From positions 9,560,945 to 9,624,944 of the forward strand of contig JARCOQ010000017.1 of the NCBI GenBank assembly GCA_029207755.1: a DNA stretch of 64,000 bases, in the 5' to 3' direction. Positions 35,913 to 48,110 of the stretch are shown here, piece by piece; within the stretch, counting starts at the first letter, position 1; every line of letters starts with the position of its first letter. The DNA comes from Chamaea fasciata (taxonomy: Eukaryota > Chordata > Aves > Passeriformes > Sylviidae). The translations under genes and the position numbers were made by a program. The notes below the pieces were generated by a model. It searched no databases. It saw nothing but the letters and a program-made list of their open reading frames with translations, and had not been told where the DNA came from.

Positions 35913-37969
35913 ATGTTTGTACTGGAAAGGAAAAAAATAAAGTATTTCTTGCTGAGGTTTCCAAGATCAAAATGACTTGTGTGGCTTCCTGAAGTGGCAG
36001 ACAAGGAGATGACTTAGACACACACAGGAGTCATGGAAGGAGAAGGTAGATGCCAGACTGGAGGAAGGAGCCCAGCAGTGCTCCTGCTTTCGTTTTACTT
36101 TATAACCACCCATGAAGAGAGAGCGGGGGATGCTCAGGCTGGAGAAGAGAGGGCCATGGGGACGCCTCGCTGTGACCGTGCAGGACTTGAAGGGTCCCAC
36201 AGGAAAGATGGGGACAGAGTGTTCAACAGGGTCTGTGGTGGGAGGAGAAGGGGGGATGGCTTTCAACTGCAGGAGGTCGATTTGGGCTGTACCTAAGGAA
36301 ACCGGCATTTTACAGTAAGGGTGGTGAGGCACAGGCCCAGGCTGTGCACAGAGGCTGGGGATGCCCCACCCCTGGGAACGTGCAAGGCCAGGCTGGAGGA
36401 GGCTCTGAGCAACCTGGTCTGGGGGGAGTTTGCTCCGGTTGGAATAAGATGAACTCTAGGGGCCTTTCCGAGCAAAATCAGGACAGGATTAGACCATTCA
36501 ATGGTCCCTGTTGCCCAAAGTGGAGCGGTCCTGCAACTCCTGTAAGTCATAACGGAACAGTGCCCAAACGTTCCAACACTTAACAATGTACCCACAATGC
36601 CATGATGTGTCCTGCAGCCCAGAAGAACCACACCCTGCTCAAAGGGTGCACCTGACAGTGCACGCGGCAAAGCGGGAAAGCGCAACTTTGACACTGCTGT
36701 CAGAAGCGGTATCTCTCTGGTGCCTGGATCTTGCCATCCATCCCTGCAGGATGCCCACTTTTGCCCCAATGAAGGTACAGTGCCATTCCATGGAGGTGGA
36801 CACCCCCAAGTGCCTGGGTGGGCTGGAGCTCTGTGGGGATGGTGTGGGACAGGGACCCCACCGTGAGGTTTTGCTCCCTATGCAGGCTGGCACAGACACT
36901 GAGGAAGCGATGGAGGTGGATGTGCAGGAGGAGATGGAGGAAGCGATGGAGGTGGATGTGCAGGAGGAGATGGAGGAAGCGATGGAGGTGGATGTGCAGG
37001 AGGAGATGGAGGAAGCGATGGAGGTGGATGTGCAGGAGGAGATGGAGGAAGCGATGGAGGTGGATGTGCAGGAGGAGATGGAGGAAGCGATGGAGGTGGA
37101 TGTGCAGGAGGAGATGGAGGAAGCGATGGAGGTGGATGTGCAGGATTACATTGAAGACATGGATGTAGATGAGGAAAGTGAGGAGGAGAAGATGGTCTTG
37201 GGATGAAGAGGGAGCCCAGCAGCAGCACAGGTAGGTGCTGGCCATGCCCTGCCCACAGGCAGAGTGGGTGCCCTGCTGCCAGGCTGGGGCTGGGCTGGGT
37301 GTCCCCACTCAGGGACACGGTGCCCGGGGGGGCCCTGGGTTCTGGTGGCACAAACACCACCCCCAGCCCGCCCTGGGCTGGCTTTGGGCCAGGCTTTGGG
37401 TCCCACTGCCTGGGGCCCAGCCCTCAGCCCCAGCCAGGCTCAGTGCTGGCAGCAGAGTCCCTCTCTGCCAGCGTGTCCCAGCCTGGGGGCACAGGGAATA
37501 GCCCTCTGTGCCTGCCTGGAGTGACCCTGTCACTTGCTTTTCTTCCAGGGCTGATGGAGATGCCGGGCAGGGATGCCACCCCTCTGGATACATGTTTTGG
37601 AGTTTGTTGTTACATTTTCATCTGTAAATATGTTTCAGAGTTTGTTGTTCTCTTCTGTATGGTTCATACATTGTTATATAGGTTTTTGTAATGTAAATAC
37701 GTTTTAAAGACTGTTGTTGTAATAAAGATTCTTACATTGAAAATGCCTCATATAGTTTGTTTTTGTTGCTGCTCTTCTGTAAATAAGCAATCTTTATTTT
37801 TCACACCCCAGCTCTACTTGCATTGGCTTTGGGTGCAGGGAGCGTTTGCAGGGTTGTGGGTGCCTGGGGCTGGAGGTCCCTGGGGCTGTTGCCATGGTCA
37901 TCCTTTAGTACAGAGGGTCCCAGTGACAGGTCACACTCTCCTTGCAGGTGCTTTGGACATGCATGGTAC
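35913..37969 (+). repeat. Macrosatellite unit 4 (7 minisatellite copies)
   Basis: 2057 bp. Minisatellite 36904-37143. Carries CCAACACTTAAC (instead of CCAACGCTTAAC) just before the ORF and GAGCGTTTG in the closing segment, both shared with unit 6. Confidence 0.97.
36586..37206 (+). CDS. Unit 4 acidic-repeat open frame, 206 aa
   Basis: Seven acidic repeats, all EVDVQ. Identical at protein level to units 6, 8, 11 and 13. Coding status unproven. Confidence 0.38.
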   Translation: MYPQCHDVSCSPEEPHPAQRVHLTVHAAKRESATLTLLSEAVSLWCLDLAIHPCRMPTFAPMKVQCHSMEVDTPKCLGGLELCGDGVGQGPHREVLLPMQAGTDTEEAMEVDVQEEMEEAMEVDVQEEMEEAMEVDVQEEMEEAMEVDVQEEMEEAMEVDVQEEMEEAMEVDVQEEMEEAMEVDVQDYIEDMDVDEESEEEKMVLG

Positions 37970-40026
37970 ATGTTTGTACTGGAAAGGAAAAAAATAAAGT
38001 ATTTCTTGCTGAGGTTTCCAAGATCAAAATGACTTGTGTGGCTTCCTGAAGTGGCAGACAAGGAGATGACTTAGACACACACAGGAGTCATGGAAGGAGA
38101 AGGTAGATGCCAGACTGGAGGAAGGAGCCCAGCAGTGCTCCTGCTTTCGTTTTACTTTATAACCACCCATGAAGAGAGAGCGGGGGATGCTCAGGCTGGA
38201 GAAGAGAGGGCCATGGGGACGCCTCGCTGTGACCGTGCAGGACTTGAAGGGTCCCACAGGAAAGATGGGGACAGAGTGTTCAACAGGGTCTGTGGTGGGA
38301 GGAGAAGGGGGGATGGCTTTCAACTGCAGGAGGTCGATTTGGGCTGTACCTAAGGAAACCGGCATTTTACAGTAAGGGTGGTGAGGCACAGGCCCAGGCT
38401 GTGCACAGAGGCTGGGGATGCCCCACCCCTGGGAACGTGCAAGGCCAGGCTGGAGGAGGCTCTGAGCAACCTGGTCTGGGGGGAGTTTGCTCCGGTTGGA
38501 ATAAGATGAACTCTAGGGGCCTTTCCGAGCAAAATCAGGACAGGATTAGACCATTCAATGGTCCCTGTTGCCCAAAGTGGAGCGGTCCTGCAACTCCTGT
38601 AAGTCATAACGGAACAGTGCCCAAACGTTCCAACGCTTAACAATGTACCCACAATGCCATGATGTGTCCTGCAGCCCAGAAGAACCACACCCTGCTCAAA
38701 GGGTGCACCTGACAGTGCACGCGGCAAAGCGGGAAAGCGCAACTTTGACGCTGCTGTCAGAAGCGGTATCTCTCTGGTGCCTGGATCTTGCCATCCATCC
38801 CTGCAGGATGCCCACTTTTGCCCCAATGAAGGTACAGTGCCATTCCATGGAGGTGGACACCCCCAAGTGCCTGGGTGGGCTGGAGCTCTGTGGGGATGGT
38901 GTGGGACAGGGACCCCACCGTGAGGTTTTGCTCCCTATGCAGGCTGGCACAGACACTGAGGAAGCGATGGAGGTGGATGTGCAGGAGGAGATGGAGGAAG
39001 CGATGGAGGTGGATGTGCAGGAGGAGATGGAGGAAGCGATGGAGGTGGATGTGCAGGAGGAGATGGAGGAAGCGATGGAGGTGGATGTGCAGGAGGAGAT
39101 GGAGGAAGCGATGGAGGTGGATGTGCAGGAGGAGATGGAGGAAGCGATGGAGGTGGATGTGCAGGAGGAGATGGAGGAAGCGATGGAGGTTGAAATGCAG
39201 GATTACATTGAAGACATGGATGTAGATGAGGAAAGTGAGGAGGAGAAGATGGTCTTGGGATGAAGAGGGAGCCCAGCAGCAGCACAGGTAGGTGCTGGCC
39301 ATGCCCTGCCCACAGGCAGAGTGGGTGCCCTGCTGCCAGGCTGGGGCTGGGCTGGGTGTCCCCACTCAGGGACACGGTGCCCGGGGGGGCCCTGGGTTCT
39401 GGTGGCACAAACACCACCCCCAGCCCGCCCTGGGCTGGCTTTGGGCCAGGCTTTGGGTCCCACTGCCTGGGGCCCAGCCCTCAGCCCCAGCCAGGCTCAG
39501 TGCTGGCAGCAGAGTCCCTCTCTGCCAGCGTGTCCCAGCCTGGGGGCACAGGGAATAGCCCTCTGTGCCTGCCTGGAGTGACCCTGTCACTTGCTTTTCT
39601 TCCAGGGCTGATGGAGATGCCGGGCAGGGATGCCACCCCTCTGGATACATGTTTTGGAGTTTGTTGTTACATTTTCATCTGTAAATATGTTTCAGAGTTT
39701 GTTGTTCTCTTCTGTATGGTTCATACATTGTTATATAGGTTTTTGTAATGTAAATACGTTTTAAAGACTGTTGTTGTAATAAAGATTCTTACATTGAAAA
39801 TGCCTCATATAGTTTGTTTTTGTTGCTGCTCTTCTGTAAATAAGCAATCTTTATTTTTCACACCCCAGCTCTACTTGCATTGGCTTTGGGTGCAGGGAGC
39901 ATTTGCAGGGTTGTGGGTGCCTGGGGCTGGAGGTCCCTGGGGCTGTTGCCATGGTCATCCTTTAGTACAGAGGGTCCCAGTGACAGGTCACACTCTCCTT
40001 GCAGGTGCTTTGGACATGCATGGTAC
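37970..40026 (+). repeat. Macrosatellite unit 5 (7 minisatellite copies)
   Basis: 2057 bp. Minisatellite 38961-39200. Shares the terminal EVEMQ variant and GAGCATTTG closing variant with unit 3. Confidence 0.97.
38643..39263 (+). CDS. Unit 5 acidic-repeat open frame, 206 aa
   Basis: Seven acidic repeats, last with EVEMQ; identical at protein level to the unit 3 frame. Coding status unproven. Confidence 0.38.
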   Translation: MYPQCHDVSCSPEEPHPAQRVHLTVHAAKRESATLTLLSEAVSLWCLDLAIHPCRMPTFAPMKVQCHSMEVDTPKCLGGLELCGDGVGQGPHREVLLPMQAGTDTEEAMEVDVQEEMEEAMEVDVQEEMEEAMEVDVQEEMEEAMEVDVQEEMEEAMEVDVQEEMEEAMEVDVQEEMEEAMEVEMQDYIEDMDVDEESEEEKMVLG

Positions 40027-42083
40027 ATGTTTGTACTGGAAAGGAAAAAAATAAAGTATTTCTTGCTGAGGTTTCCAAGATCAAAATGACTTGTGTGGCT
40101 TCCTGAAGTGGCAGACAAGGAGATGACTTAGACACACACAGGAGTCATGGAAGGAGAAGGTAGATGCCAGACTGGAGGAAGGAGCCCAGCAGTGCTCCTG
40201 CTTTCGTTTTACTTTATAACCACCCATGAAGAGAGAGCGGGGGATGCTCAGGCTGGAGAAGAGAGGGCCATGGGGACGCCTCGCTGTGACCGTGCAGGAC
40301 TTGAAGGGTCCCACAGGAAAGATGGGGACAGAGTGTTCAACAGGGTCTGTGGTGGGAGGAGAAGGGGGGATGGCTTTCAACTGCAGGAGGTCGATTTGGG
40401 CTGTACCTAAGGAAACCGGCATTTTACAGTAAGGGTGGTGAGGCACAGGCCCAGGCTGTGCACAGAGGCTGGGGATGCCCCACCCCTGGGAACGTGCAAG
40501 GCCAGGCTGGAGGAGGCTCTGAGCAACCTGGTCTGGGGGGAGTTTGCTCCGGTTGGAATAAGATGAACTCTAGGGGCCTTTCCGAGCAAAATCAGGACAG
40601 GATTAGACCATTCAATGGTCCCTGTTGCCCAAAGTGGAGCGGTCCTGCAACTCCTGTAAGTCATAACGGAACAGTGCCCAAACGTTCCAACACTTAACAA
40701 TGTACCCACAATGCCATGATGTGTCCTGCAGCCCAGAAGAACCACACCCTGCTCAAAGGGTGCACCTGACAGTGCACGCGGCAAAGCGGGAAAGCGCAAC
40801 TTTGACACTGCTGTCAGAAGCGGTATCTCTCTGGTGCCTGGATCTTGCCATCCATCCCTGCAGGATGCCCACTTTTGCCCCAATGAAGGTACAGTGCCAT
40901 TCCATGGAGGTGGACACCCCCAAGTGCCTGGGTGGGCTGGAGCTCTGTGGGGATGGTGTGGGACAGGGACCCCACCGTGAGGTTTTGCTCCCTATGCAGG
41001 CTGGCACAGACACTGAGGAAGCGATGGAGGTGGATGTGCAGGAGGAGATGGAGGAAGCGATGGAGGTGGATGTGCAGGAGGAGATGGAGGAAGCGATGGA
41101 GGTGGATGTGCAGGAGGAGATGGAGGAAGCGATGGAGGTGGATGTGCAGGAGGAGATGGAGGAAGCGATGGAGGTGGATGTGCAGGAGGAGATGGAGGAA
41201 GCGATGGAGGTGGATGTGCAGGAGGAGATGGAGGAAGCGATGGAGGTGGATGTGCAGGATTACATTGAAGACATGGATGTAGATGAGGAAAGTGAGGAGG
41301 AGAAGATGGTCTTGGGATGAAGAGGGAGCCCAGCAGCAGCACAGGTAGGTGCTGGCCATGCCCTGCCCACAGGCAGAGTGGGTGCCCTGCTGCCAGGCTG
41401 GGGCTGGGCTGGGTGTCCCCACTCAGGGACACGGTGCCCGGGGGGGCCCTGGGTTCTGGTGGCACAAACACCACCCCCAGCCCGCCCTGGGCTGGCTTTG
41501 GGCCAGGCTTTGGGTCCCACTGCCTGGGGCCCAGCCCTCAGCCCCAGCCAGGCTCAGTGCTGGCAGCAGAGTCCCTCTCTGCCAGCGTGTCCCAGCCTGG
41601 GGGCACAGGGAATAGCCCTCTGTGCCTGCCTGGAGTGACCCTGTCACTTGCTTTTCTTCCAGGGCTGATGGAGATGCCGGGCAGGGATGCCACCCCTCTG
41701 GATACATGTTTTGGAGTTTGTTGTTACATTTTCATCTGTAAATATGTTTCAGAGTTTGTTGTTCTCTTCTGTATGGTTCATACATTGTTATATAGGTTTT
41801 TGTAATGTAAATACGTTTTAAAGACTGTTGTTGTAATAAAGATTCTTACATTGAAAATGCCTCATATAGTTTGTTTTTGTTGCTGCTCTTCTGTAAATAA
41901 GCAATCTTTATTTTTCACACCCCAGCTCTACTTGCATTGGCTTTGGGTGCAGGGAGCGTTTGCAGGGTTGTGGGTGCCTGGGGCTGGAGGTCCCTGGGGC
42001 TGTTGCCATGGTCATCCTTTAGTACAGAGGGTCCCAGTGACAGGTCACACTCTCCTTGCAGGTGCTTTGGACATGCATGGTAC
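40027..42083 (+). repeat. Macrosatellite unit 6 (7 minisatellite copies)
   Basis: 2057 bp. Minisatellite 41018-41257. Matches unit 4 at all diagnostic sites noticed. Confidence 0.97.
40700..41320 (+). CDS. Unit 6 acidic-repeat open frame, 206 aa
   Basis: Seven acidic repeats, all EVDVQ. Coding status unproven. Confidence 0.38.
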   Translation: MYPQCHDVSCSPEEPHPAQRVHLTVHAAKRESATLTLLSEAVSLWCLDLAIHPCRMPTFAPMKVQCHSMEVDTPKCLGGLELCGDGVGQGPHREVLLPMQAGTDTEEAMEVDVQEEMEEAMEVDVQEEMEEAMEVDVQEEMEEAMEVDVQEEMEEAMEVDVQEEMEEAMEVDVQEEMEEAMEVDVQDYIEDMDVDEESEEEKMVLG

Positions 42084-44032
42084 ATGTTTGTACTGGAAAG
42101 GAAAAAAATAAAGTATTTCTTGCTGAGGTTTCCAAGATCAAAATGACTTGTGTGGCTTCCTGAAGTGGCAGACAAGGAGATGACTTAGACACACACAGGA
42201 GTCATGGAAGGAGAAGGTAGATGCCAGACTGGAGGAAGGAGCCCAGCAGTGCTCCTGCTTTCGTTTTACTTTATAACCACCCATGAAGAGAGAGCGGGGG
42301 ATGCTCAGGCTGGAGAAGAGAGGGCCATGGGGACGCCTCGCTGTGACCGTGCAGGACTTGAAGGGTCCCACAGGAAAGATGGGGACAGAGTGTTCAACAG
42401 GGTCTGTGGTGGGAGGAGAAGGGGGGATGGCTTTCAACTGCAGGAGGTCGATTTGGGCTGTACCTAAGGAAACCGGCATTTTACAGTAAGGGTGGTGAGG
42501 CACAGGCCCAGGCTGTGCACAGAGGCTGGGGATGCCCCACCCCTGGGAACGTGCAAGGCCAGGCTGGAGGAGGCTCTGAGCAACCTGGTCTGGGGGGAGT
42601 TTGCTCCGGTTGGAATAAGATGAACTCTAGGGGCCTTTCCGAGCAAAATCAGGACAGGATTAGACCATTCAATGGTCCCTGTTGCCCAAAGTGGAGCGGT
42701 CCTGCAACTCCTGTAAGTCATAACGGAACAGTGCCCAAACGTTCCAACGCTTAACAATGTACCCACAATGCCATGATGTGTCCTGCAGCCCAGAAGAACC
42801 ACACCCTGCTCAAAGGGTGCACCTGACAGTGCACGCGGCAAAGCGGAAAAGCGCAACTTTGACGCTGCTGTCAGAAGCGGTATCTCTCTGGTGCCTGGAT
42901 CTTGCCATCCATCCCTGCAGGATGCCCACTTTTGCCCCAATGAAGGTACAGTGCCATTCCATGGAGGTGGACACCCCCAAGTGCCTGGGTGGGCTGGAGC
43001 TCTGTGGGGATGGTGTGGGACAGGGACCCCACCGCGAGGTTTTGCTCCCTATGCAGGCTGGCACAGACACTGAGGAAGCGATGGAGGTGGATGTGCAGGA
43101 GGAGATGGAGGAAGCGATGGAGGTGGATGTGCAGGAGGAGATGGAGGAAGCGATGGAGGTGGATGTGCAGGAGGAGATGGAGGAAGCGATGGAGGTGGAT
43201 GTGCAGGATTACATTGAAGACATGGATGTAGATGAGGAAAGTGAGGAGGAGAAGATGGTCTTGGGATGAAGAGGGAGCCCAGCAGCAGCACAGGTAGGTG
43301 CTGGCCATGCCCTGCCCACAGGCAGAGTGGGTGCCCTGCTGCCAGGCTGGGGCTGGGCTGGGTGTCCCCACTCAGGGACACGGTGCCCGGGGGGGCCCTG
43401 GGTTCTGGTGGCACAAACACCACCCCCAGCCCGCCCTGGGCTGGCTTTGGGCCAGGCTTTGGGTCCCACTGCCTGGGGCCCAGCCCTCAGCCCCAGCCAG
43501 GCTCAGTGCTGGCAGCAGAGTCCCTCTCTGCCAGCGTGTCCCAGCCTGGGGGCACAGGGAATAGCCCTCTGTGCCTGCCTGGAGTGACCCTGTCACTTGC
43601 TTTTCTTCCAGGGCTGATGGAGATGCCGGGCTGGGATGCCACCCCTCTGGATACATGTTTTAGAGTTTGTTGTTACATTTTCATCTGTAAATATGTTTCA
43701 GAGTTTGTTGTTCTCTTCTGTATGGTTCATACATTGTTATATAGGTTTTTGTAATGTAAATACGTTTTAAAGACTGTTGTTGTAATAAAGATTCTTACAT
43801 TGAAAATGCCTCATATAGTTTGTTTTTGTTGCTGCTCTTCTGTAAATAAGCAATCTTTATTTTTCACACCCCAGCTCTACTTGCATTGGCTTTGGGTGCA
43901 GGGAGCATTTGCAGGGTTGTGGGTGTCTGGGGCTGGAGGTCCCTGGGGCTGTTGCCATGGTCATCCTTTAGTACAGAGGGTCCCAGTGACAGGTCACACT
44001 CTCCTTGCAGGTGCTTTGGACATGCATGGTAC
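42084..44032 (+). repeat. Macrosatellite unit 7 (4 minisatellite copies)
   Basis: 1949 bp. Minisatellite 43075-43206. Its first half matches unit 2 (AKRKSA, four copies, GCG Ala codon). Its second half has GCTGGGATG and TTTTAGAG, as in units 10, 11 and 13, so it looks like a crossover product. Confidence 0.97.
42757..43269 (+). CDS. Unit 7 acidic-repeat open frame, 170 aa
   Basis: Four acidic repeats; protein identical to unit 2. Coding status unproven. Confidence 0.38.
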   Translation: MYPQCHDVSCSPEEPHPAQRVHLTVHAAKRKSATLTLLSEAVSLWCLDLAIHPCRMPTFAPMKVQCHSMEVDTPKCLGGLELCGDGVGQGPHREVLLPMQAGTDTEEAMEVDVQEEMEEAMEVDVQEEMEEAMEVDVQEEMEEAMEVDVQDYIEDMDVDEESEEEKMVLG

Positions 44033-46089
44033 ATGTTTGTACTGGAAAGGAAAAAAATAAAGTATTTCTTGCTGAGGTTTCCAAGATCAAAATGACTTGT
44101 GTGGCTTCCTGAAGTGGCAGACAAGGAGATGACTTAGACACACACAGGAGTCATGGAAGGAGAAGGTAGATGCCAGACTGGAGGAAGGAGCCCAGCAGTG
44201 CTCCTGCTTTCGTTTTACTTTATAACCACCCATGAAGAGAGAGCGGGGGATGCTCAGGCTGGAGAAGAGAGGGCCATGGGGACGCCTTGCTGTGACCGTG
44301 CAGGACTTGAAGGGTCCCACAGGAAAGATGGGGACAGAGTGTTCAACAGGGTCTGTGGTGGGAGGAGAAGGGGGGATGGCTTTCAACTGCAGGAGGTCGA
44401 TTTGGGCTGTACCTAAGGAAACCGGCATTTTACAGTAAGGGTGGTGAGGCACAGGCCCAGGCTGTGCACAGAGGCTGGGGATGCCCCACCCCTGGGAACG
44501 TGCAAGGCCAGGCTGGAGGAGGCTCTGAGCAACCTGGTCTGGGGGGAGTTTGCTCCGGTTGGAATAAGATGAACTTTAGGGGCCTTTCCGAGCAAAATCA
44601 GGACAGGATTAGACCATTCAATGGTCCCTGTTGCCCAAAGTGGAGCGGTCCTGCAACTCCTGTAAGTCATAACGGAACAGTGCCCAAACGTTCCAACGCT
44701 TAACAATGTACCCACAATGCCATGATGTGTCCTGCAGCCCAGAAGAACCACACCCTGCTCAAAGGGTGCACCTGACAGTGCACGCGGCAAAGCGGGAAAG
44801 CGCAACTTTGACGCTGCTGTCAGAAGCGGTATCTCTCTGGTGCCTGGATCTTGCCATCCATCCCTGCAGGATGCCCACTTTTGCCCCAATGAAGGTACAG
44901 TGCCATTCCATGGAGGTGGACACCCCCAAGTGCCTGGGTGGGCTGGAGCTCTGTGGGGATGGTGTGGGACAGGGACCCCACCGTGAGGTTTTGCTCCCTA
45001 TGCAGGCTGGCACAGACACTGAGGAAGCGATGGAGGTGGATGTGCAGGAGGAGATGGAGGAAGCGATGGAGGTGGATGTGCAGGAGGAGATGGAGGAAGC
45101 GATGGAGGTGGATGTGCAGGAGGAGATGGAGGAAGCGATGGAGGTGGATGTGCAGGAGGAGATGGAGGAAGCGATGGAGGTGGATGTGCAGGAGGAGATG
45201 GAGGAAGCGATGGAGGTGGATGTGCAGGAGGAGATGGAGGAAGCGATGGAGGTGGATGTGCAGGATTACATTGAAGACATGGATGTAGATGAGGAAAGTG
45301 AGGAGGAGAAGATGGTCTTGGGATGAAGAGGGAGCCCAGCAGCAGCACAGGTAGGTGCTGGCCATGCCCTGCCCACAGGCAGAGTGGGTGCCCTGCTGCC
45401 AGGCTGGGGCTGGGCTGGGGGTCCCCACTCAGGGACACGGTGCCCGGGGGGGCCCTGGGTTCTGGTGGCACAAACACCACCCCCAGCCCGCCCTGGGCTG
45501 GCTTTGGGCCAGGCTTTGGGTCCCACTGCCTGGGGCCCAGCCCTCAGCCCCAGCCAGGCTCAGTGCTGGCAGCAGAGTCCCTCTCTGCCAGCGTGTCCCA
45601 GCCTGGGGGCACAGGGAATAGCCCTCTGTGCCTGCCTGGAGTGACCCTGTCACTTGCTTTTCTTCCAGGGCTGATGGAGATGCCGGGCAGGGATGCCACC
45701 CCTCTGGATACATGTTTTGGAGTTTGTTGTTACATTTTCATCTGTAAATATGTTTCAGAGTTTGTTGTTCTCTTCTGTATGGTTCATACATTGTTATATA
45801 GGTTTTTGTAATGTAAATACGTTTTAAAGACTGTTGTTGTAATAAAGATTCTTACATTGAAAATGCCTCATATAGTTTGTTTTTGTTGCTGCTCTTCTGT
45901 AAATAAGCAATCTTTATTTTTCACACCCCAGCTCTACTTGCATTGGCTTTGGGTGCAGGGAGCGTTTGCAGGGTTGTGGGTGCCTGGGGCTGGAGGTCCC
46001 TGGGGCTGTTGCCATGGTCATCCTTTAGTACAGAGGGTCCCAGTGACAGGTCACACTCTCCTTGCAGGTGCTTTGGACATGCATGGTAC
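44033..46089 (+). repeat. Macrosatellite unit 8 (7 minisatellite copies)
   Basis: 2057 bp. Minisatellite 45024-45263. Has GAACTTTAGG (also in units 9 and 10) and the private change GGGGGTCC in the intron region. Confidence 0.97.
44706..45326 (+). CDS. Unit 8 acidic-repeat open frame, 206 aa
   Basis: Seven acidic repeats, all EVDVQ. Coding status unproven. Confidence 0.38.
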   Translation: MYPQCHDVSCSPEEPHPAQRVHLTVHAAKRESATLTLLSEAVSLWCLDLAIHPCRMPTFAPMKVQCHSMEVDTPKCLGGLELCGDGVGQGPHREVLLPMQAGTDTEEAMEVDVQEEMEEAMEVDVQEEMEEAMEVDVQEEMEEAMEVDVQEEMEEAMEVDVQEEMEEAMEVDVQEEMEEAMEVDVQDYIEDMDVDEESEEEKMVLG

Positions 46090-48110
46090 ATGTTTGTACC
46101 GGAAAGGAAAAAAATAAAGTATTTCTTGCTGAGGTTTCCAAGATCAAAATGACTTGTGTGGCTTCCTGAAGTGGCAGACAAGGAGATGACTTAGACACAC
46201 ACAGGAGTCATGGAAGGAGAAGGTAGATGCCAGACTGGAGGAAGGAGCCCAGCAGTGCTCCTGCTTTCGTTTTACTTTATAACCACCCATGAAGAGAGAG
46301 CGGGGGATGCTCAGGCTGGAGAAGAGAGGGCCATGGGGACGCCTCGCTGTGACCGTGCAGGACTTGAAGGGTCCCACAGGAAAGATGGGGACAGAGTGTT
46401 CAACAGGGTCTGTGGTGGGAGGAGAAGGGGGGATGGCTTTCAACTGCAGGAGGTCGATTTGGGCTGTACCTAAGGAAACCGGCATTTTACAGTAAGGGTG
46501 GTGAGGCACAGGCCCAGGCTGTGCACAGAGGCTGGGGATGCCCCACCCCTGGGAACGTGCAAGGCCAGGCTGGAGGAGGCTCTGAGCAACCTGGTCTGGG
46601 GGGAGTTTGCTCCGGTTGGAATAAGATGAACTTTAGGGGCCTTTCCGAGCAAAATCAGGACAGGATTAGACCATTCAATGGTCCCTGTTGCCCAAAGTGG
46701 AGCGGTCCTGCAACTCCTGTAAGTCATAACGGAACAGTGCCCAAACGTTCCAACGCTTAACAATGTACCCACAATGCCATGATGTGTCCTGCAGCCCAGA
46801 AGAACCACACCCTGCTCAAAGGGTGCACCTGACAGTGCACGCGGCAAAGCGGGAAAGCGCAACTTTGACGCTGCTGTCAGAAGCGGTATCTCTCTGGTGC
46901 CTGGATCTTGCCATCCATCCCTGCAGGATGCCCACTTTTGCCCCAATGAAGGTACAGTGCCATTCCATGGAGGTGGACACCCCCAAGTGCCTGGGTGGGC
47001 TGGAGCTCTGTGGGGATGGTGTGGGACAGGGACCCCACCGTGAGGTTTTGCTCCCTATGCAGGCTGGCACAGACACTGAGGAAGCGATGGAGGTGGATGT
47101 GCAGGAGGAGATGGAGGAAGCGATGGAGGTGGATGTGCAGGAGGAGATGGAGGAAGCGATGGAGGTGGATGTGCAGGAGGAGATGGAGGAAGCGATGGAG
47201 GTGGATGTGCAGGAGGAGATGGAGGAAGCGATGGAGGTGGATGTGCAGGAGGAGATGGAGGAAGCGATGGAGGTTGAAATGCAGGATTACATTGAAGACA
47301 TGGATGTAGATGAGGAAAGTGAGGAGGAGAAGATGGTCTTGGGATGAAGAGGGAGCCCAGCAGCAGCACAGGTAGGTGCTGGCCATGCCCTGCCCACAGG
47401 CAGAGTGGGTGCCCTGCTGCCAGGCTGGGGCTGGGCTGGGTGTCCCCACTCAGGGACACGGTGCCCGGGGGGGCCCTGGGTTCTGGTGGCACAAACACCA
47501 CCCCCAGCCCGCCCTGGGCTGGCTTTGGGCCAGGCTTTGGGTCCCACTGCCTGGGGCCCAGCCCTCAGCCCCAGCCAGGCTCAGTGCTGGCAGCAGAGTC
47601 CCTCTCTGCCAGCGTGTCCCAGCCTGGGGGCACAGGGAATAGCCCTCTGTGCCTGCCTGGAGTGACCCTGTCACTTGCTTTTCTTCCAGGGCTGATGGAG
47701 ATGCCGGGCAGGGATGCCACCCCTCTGGATACATGTTTTGGAGTTTGTTGTTACATTTTCATCTGTAAATATGTTTCAGAGTTTGTTGTTCTCTTCTGTA
47801 TGGTTCATACATTGTTATATAGGTTTTTGTAATGTAAATACGTTTTAAAGACTGTTGTTGTAATAAAGATTCTTACATTGAAAATGCCTCATATAGTTTG
47901 TTTTTGTTGCTGCTCTTCTGTAAATAAGCAATCTTTATTTTTCACACCCCAGCTCTACTTGCATTGGCTTTGGGTGCAGGGAGCATTTGCAGGGTTGTGG
48001 GTGCCTGGGGCTGGAGGTCCCTGGGGCTGTTGCCATGGTCATCCTTTAGTACAGAGGGTCCCAGTGACAGGTCACACTCTCCTTGCAGGTGCTTTGGACA
48101 TGCATGGTAC
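46090..48110 (+). repeat. Macrosatellite unit 9 (6 minisatellite copies)
   Basis: 2021 bp. Minisatellite 47081-47284, terminal EVEMQ variant. The unit starts with TGTACCGG rather than TGTACTGG. Confidence 0.97.
46763..47347 (+). CDS. Unit 9 acidic-repeat open frame, 194 aa
   Basis: Six acidic repeats, last with EVEMQ. Coding status unproven. Confidence 0.38.
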   Translation: MYPQCHDVSCSPEEPHPAQRVHLTVHAAKRESATLTLLSEAVSLWCLDLAIHPCRMPTFAPMKVQCHSMEVDTPKCLGGLELCGDGVGQGPHREVLLPMQAGTDTEEAMEVDVQEEMEEAMEVDVQEEMEEAMEVDVQEEMEEAMEVDVQEEMEEAMEVDVQEEMEEAMEVEMQDYIEDMDVDEESEEEKMVLG

